Origin: an uncultured Oscillospiraceae bacterium
Lineage (GTDB): Bacteria; Bacillota_A; Clostridia; Oscillospirales; Oscillospiraceae
Length of the DNA: 12,683 nt
NCBI GenBank assembly: GCA_947631675.1
Contig: CANRMG010000040.1
Span: 1-12,683, forward strand
Reading direction: 5' to 3'
Position numbers and translations under genes: made by a program. Under the pieces are notes generated by a model. It was not told where the DNA came from, ran no database searches, and worked only from the letters and a program-made list of their open reading frames with translations. This document shows, one piece after another, positions 12,282-12,683 of this stretch (positions are counted from its first letter, which is position 1; each line of letters starts with the position of its first letter).

Positions 12282-12683
12282 ACCTGTATGAAAAATCCCT
12301 GCAGACCATAGAGCTGCCGGCGGTACTGGAGCTGCTGGCCGCCAAGGCGTCCTCCGACGGGGCCAAGGCCCTGGCCCGGGCGCTGCGCCCGGCGGCGGAG
12401 CCGGGCCGGGTGCGGGAGCGCCTGGCGGAGACCACCAGCGCCAAGACCATGGTGGAGACGAAGGGCAGCCCCACCTTCTCCGGACTGAAGGACGTGCGCC
12501 CGGCTCTGGCCCGGGCGGACATGGGCGGCATGCTCAACACCCGGGAGCTGCTGGACATCGCCGGGGTGCTGTTCTGCGCCCGGGCGGTGAGCTCCTATGC
12601 CTCCGGCCGGGGTGACTGCGGCAGTTTGAAGCGGCTGTTCACCGCCATCAGCCCCAACCGGTTTTTGGAGGAGAAGATCACCA
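12278..12683 (+). CDS. mutS2: MutS2, N-terminal part (gene runs off the right edge)
   Basis: An open frame from ATG 12278 to the window end encodes 135 residues matching the start of MutS2: a NLYEKSLQTIEL lead, then VLELLAAKASSDGAKALAR, and later SPTFSGLKDVRPALARADMG. MutS2 is an ATPase with a C-terminal Smr nuclease domain, implicated in suppressing recombination and in resolving collided ribosomes in Firmicutes. The ATPase and Smr regions lie beyond the window. The start overlaps the recO stop (ATGA), with GGAAAAG about 6 bases upstream. Confidence 0.93.
   Translation, partial: MNLYEKSLQTIELPAVLELLAAKASSDGAKALARALRPAAEPGRVRERLAETTSAKTMVETKGSPTFSGLKDVRPALARADMGGMLNTRELLDIAGVLFCARAVSSYASGRGDCGSLKRLFTAISPNRFLEEKIT

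Overview
The window looks like a spore-forming, high-GC member of the Clostridia, most likely the Oscillospiraceae. The evidence is the sporulation genes ylbJ, yqfC and yqfD, a surface muramidase with S-layer-homology repeats, and the Firmicutes-type order phoH-ybeY-era-yqzL-recO. This placement is an inference from gene content and composition, not from a marker gene.

Region 1 (1 to about 1876) is AT-richer and looks accessory. It holds the tail of an unrecognised gene, a strong extended -10 promoter, a 130-aa conserved-looking hypothetical gene, a run of RNA hairpins, two very small genes (49 aa and 41 aa, the second very basic), a bidirectional hairpin, and on the minus strand an 81-aa hypothetical gene. 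Its inner edge falls inside the gene for a 23S rRNA uracil-5-methyltransferase (RlmD/RlmCD family). The methyltransferase core ends at its usual C-terminus near position 1877. The same reading frame then continues for about 98 residues in sequence of different composition and runs with an ATGA overlap into the 81-aa gene. This suggests a mobile element integrated at the 3' end of rlmD, which gave the host protein a new tail.

Region 2 (about 1877-7467) holds the rlmD core and cell-envelope functions. A divergent promoter region separates rlmD from a secreted GH25 lysozyme with three SLH repeats, which ends in a 20-bp-stem terminator. Next comes a membrane-anchored CapA-like protein whose metal-binding motifs are largely lost. 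Its stop overlaps that of the convergent ylbJ.

Region 3 (about 7482-12683) is a compact plus-strand housekeeping and sporulation operon: yqfC, yqfD, phoH, ybeY, era, yqzL, recO and the start of mutS2. Most junctions overlap by 1-4 bases, which suggests translational coupling. yqzL is only 31 codons and uses a TTG start. The HD-family gene yqfF and the dgkA and cdd genes found within this cluster in Bacillus subtilis are absent here. The genes link sporulation (yqfC, yqfD), rRNA processing and 30S maturation (ybeY, era), recombination (recO) and MutS2.

The most interesting parts are the chimeric rlmD with its small-gene cargo, the structured leader ahead of the 49-aa gene, the degenerate CapA, and the phased GTTACAA repeats at the lysozyme promoter.
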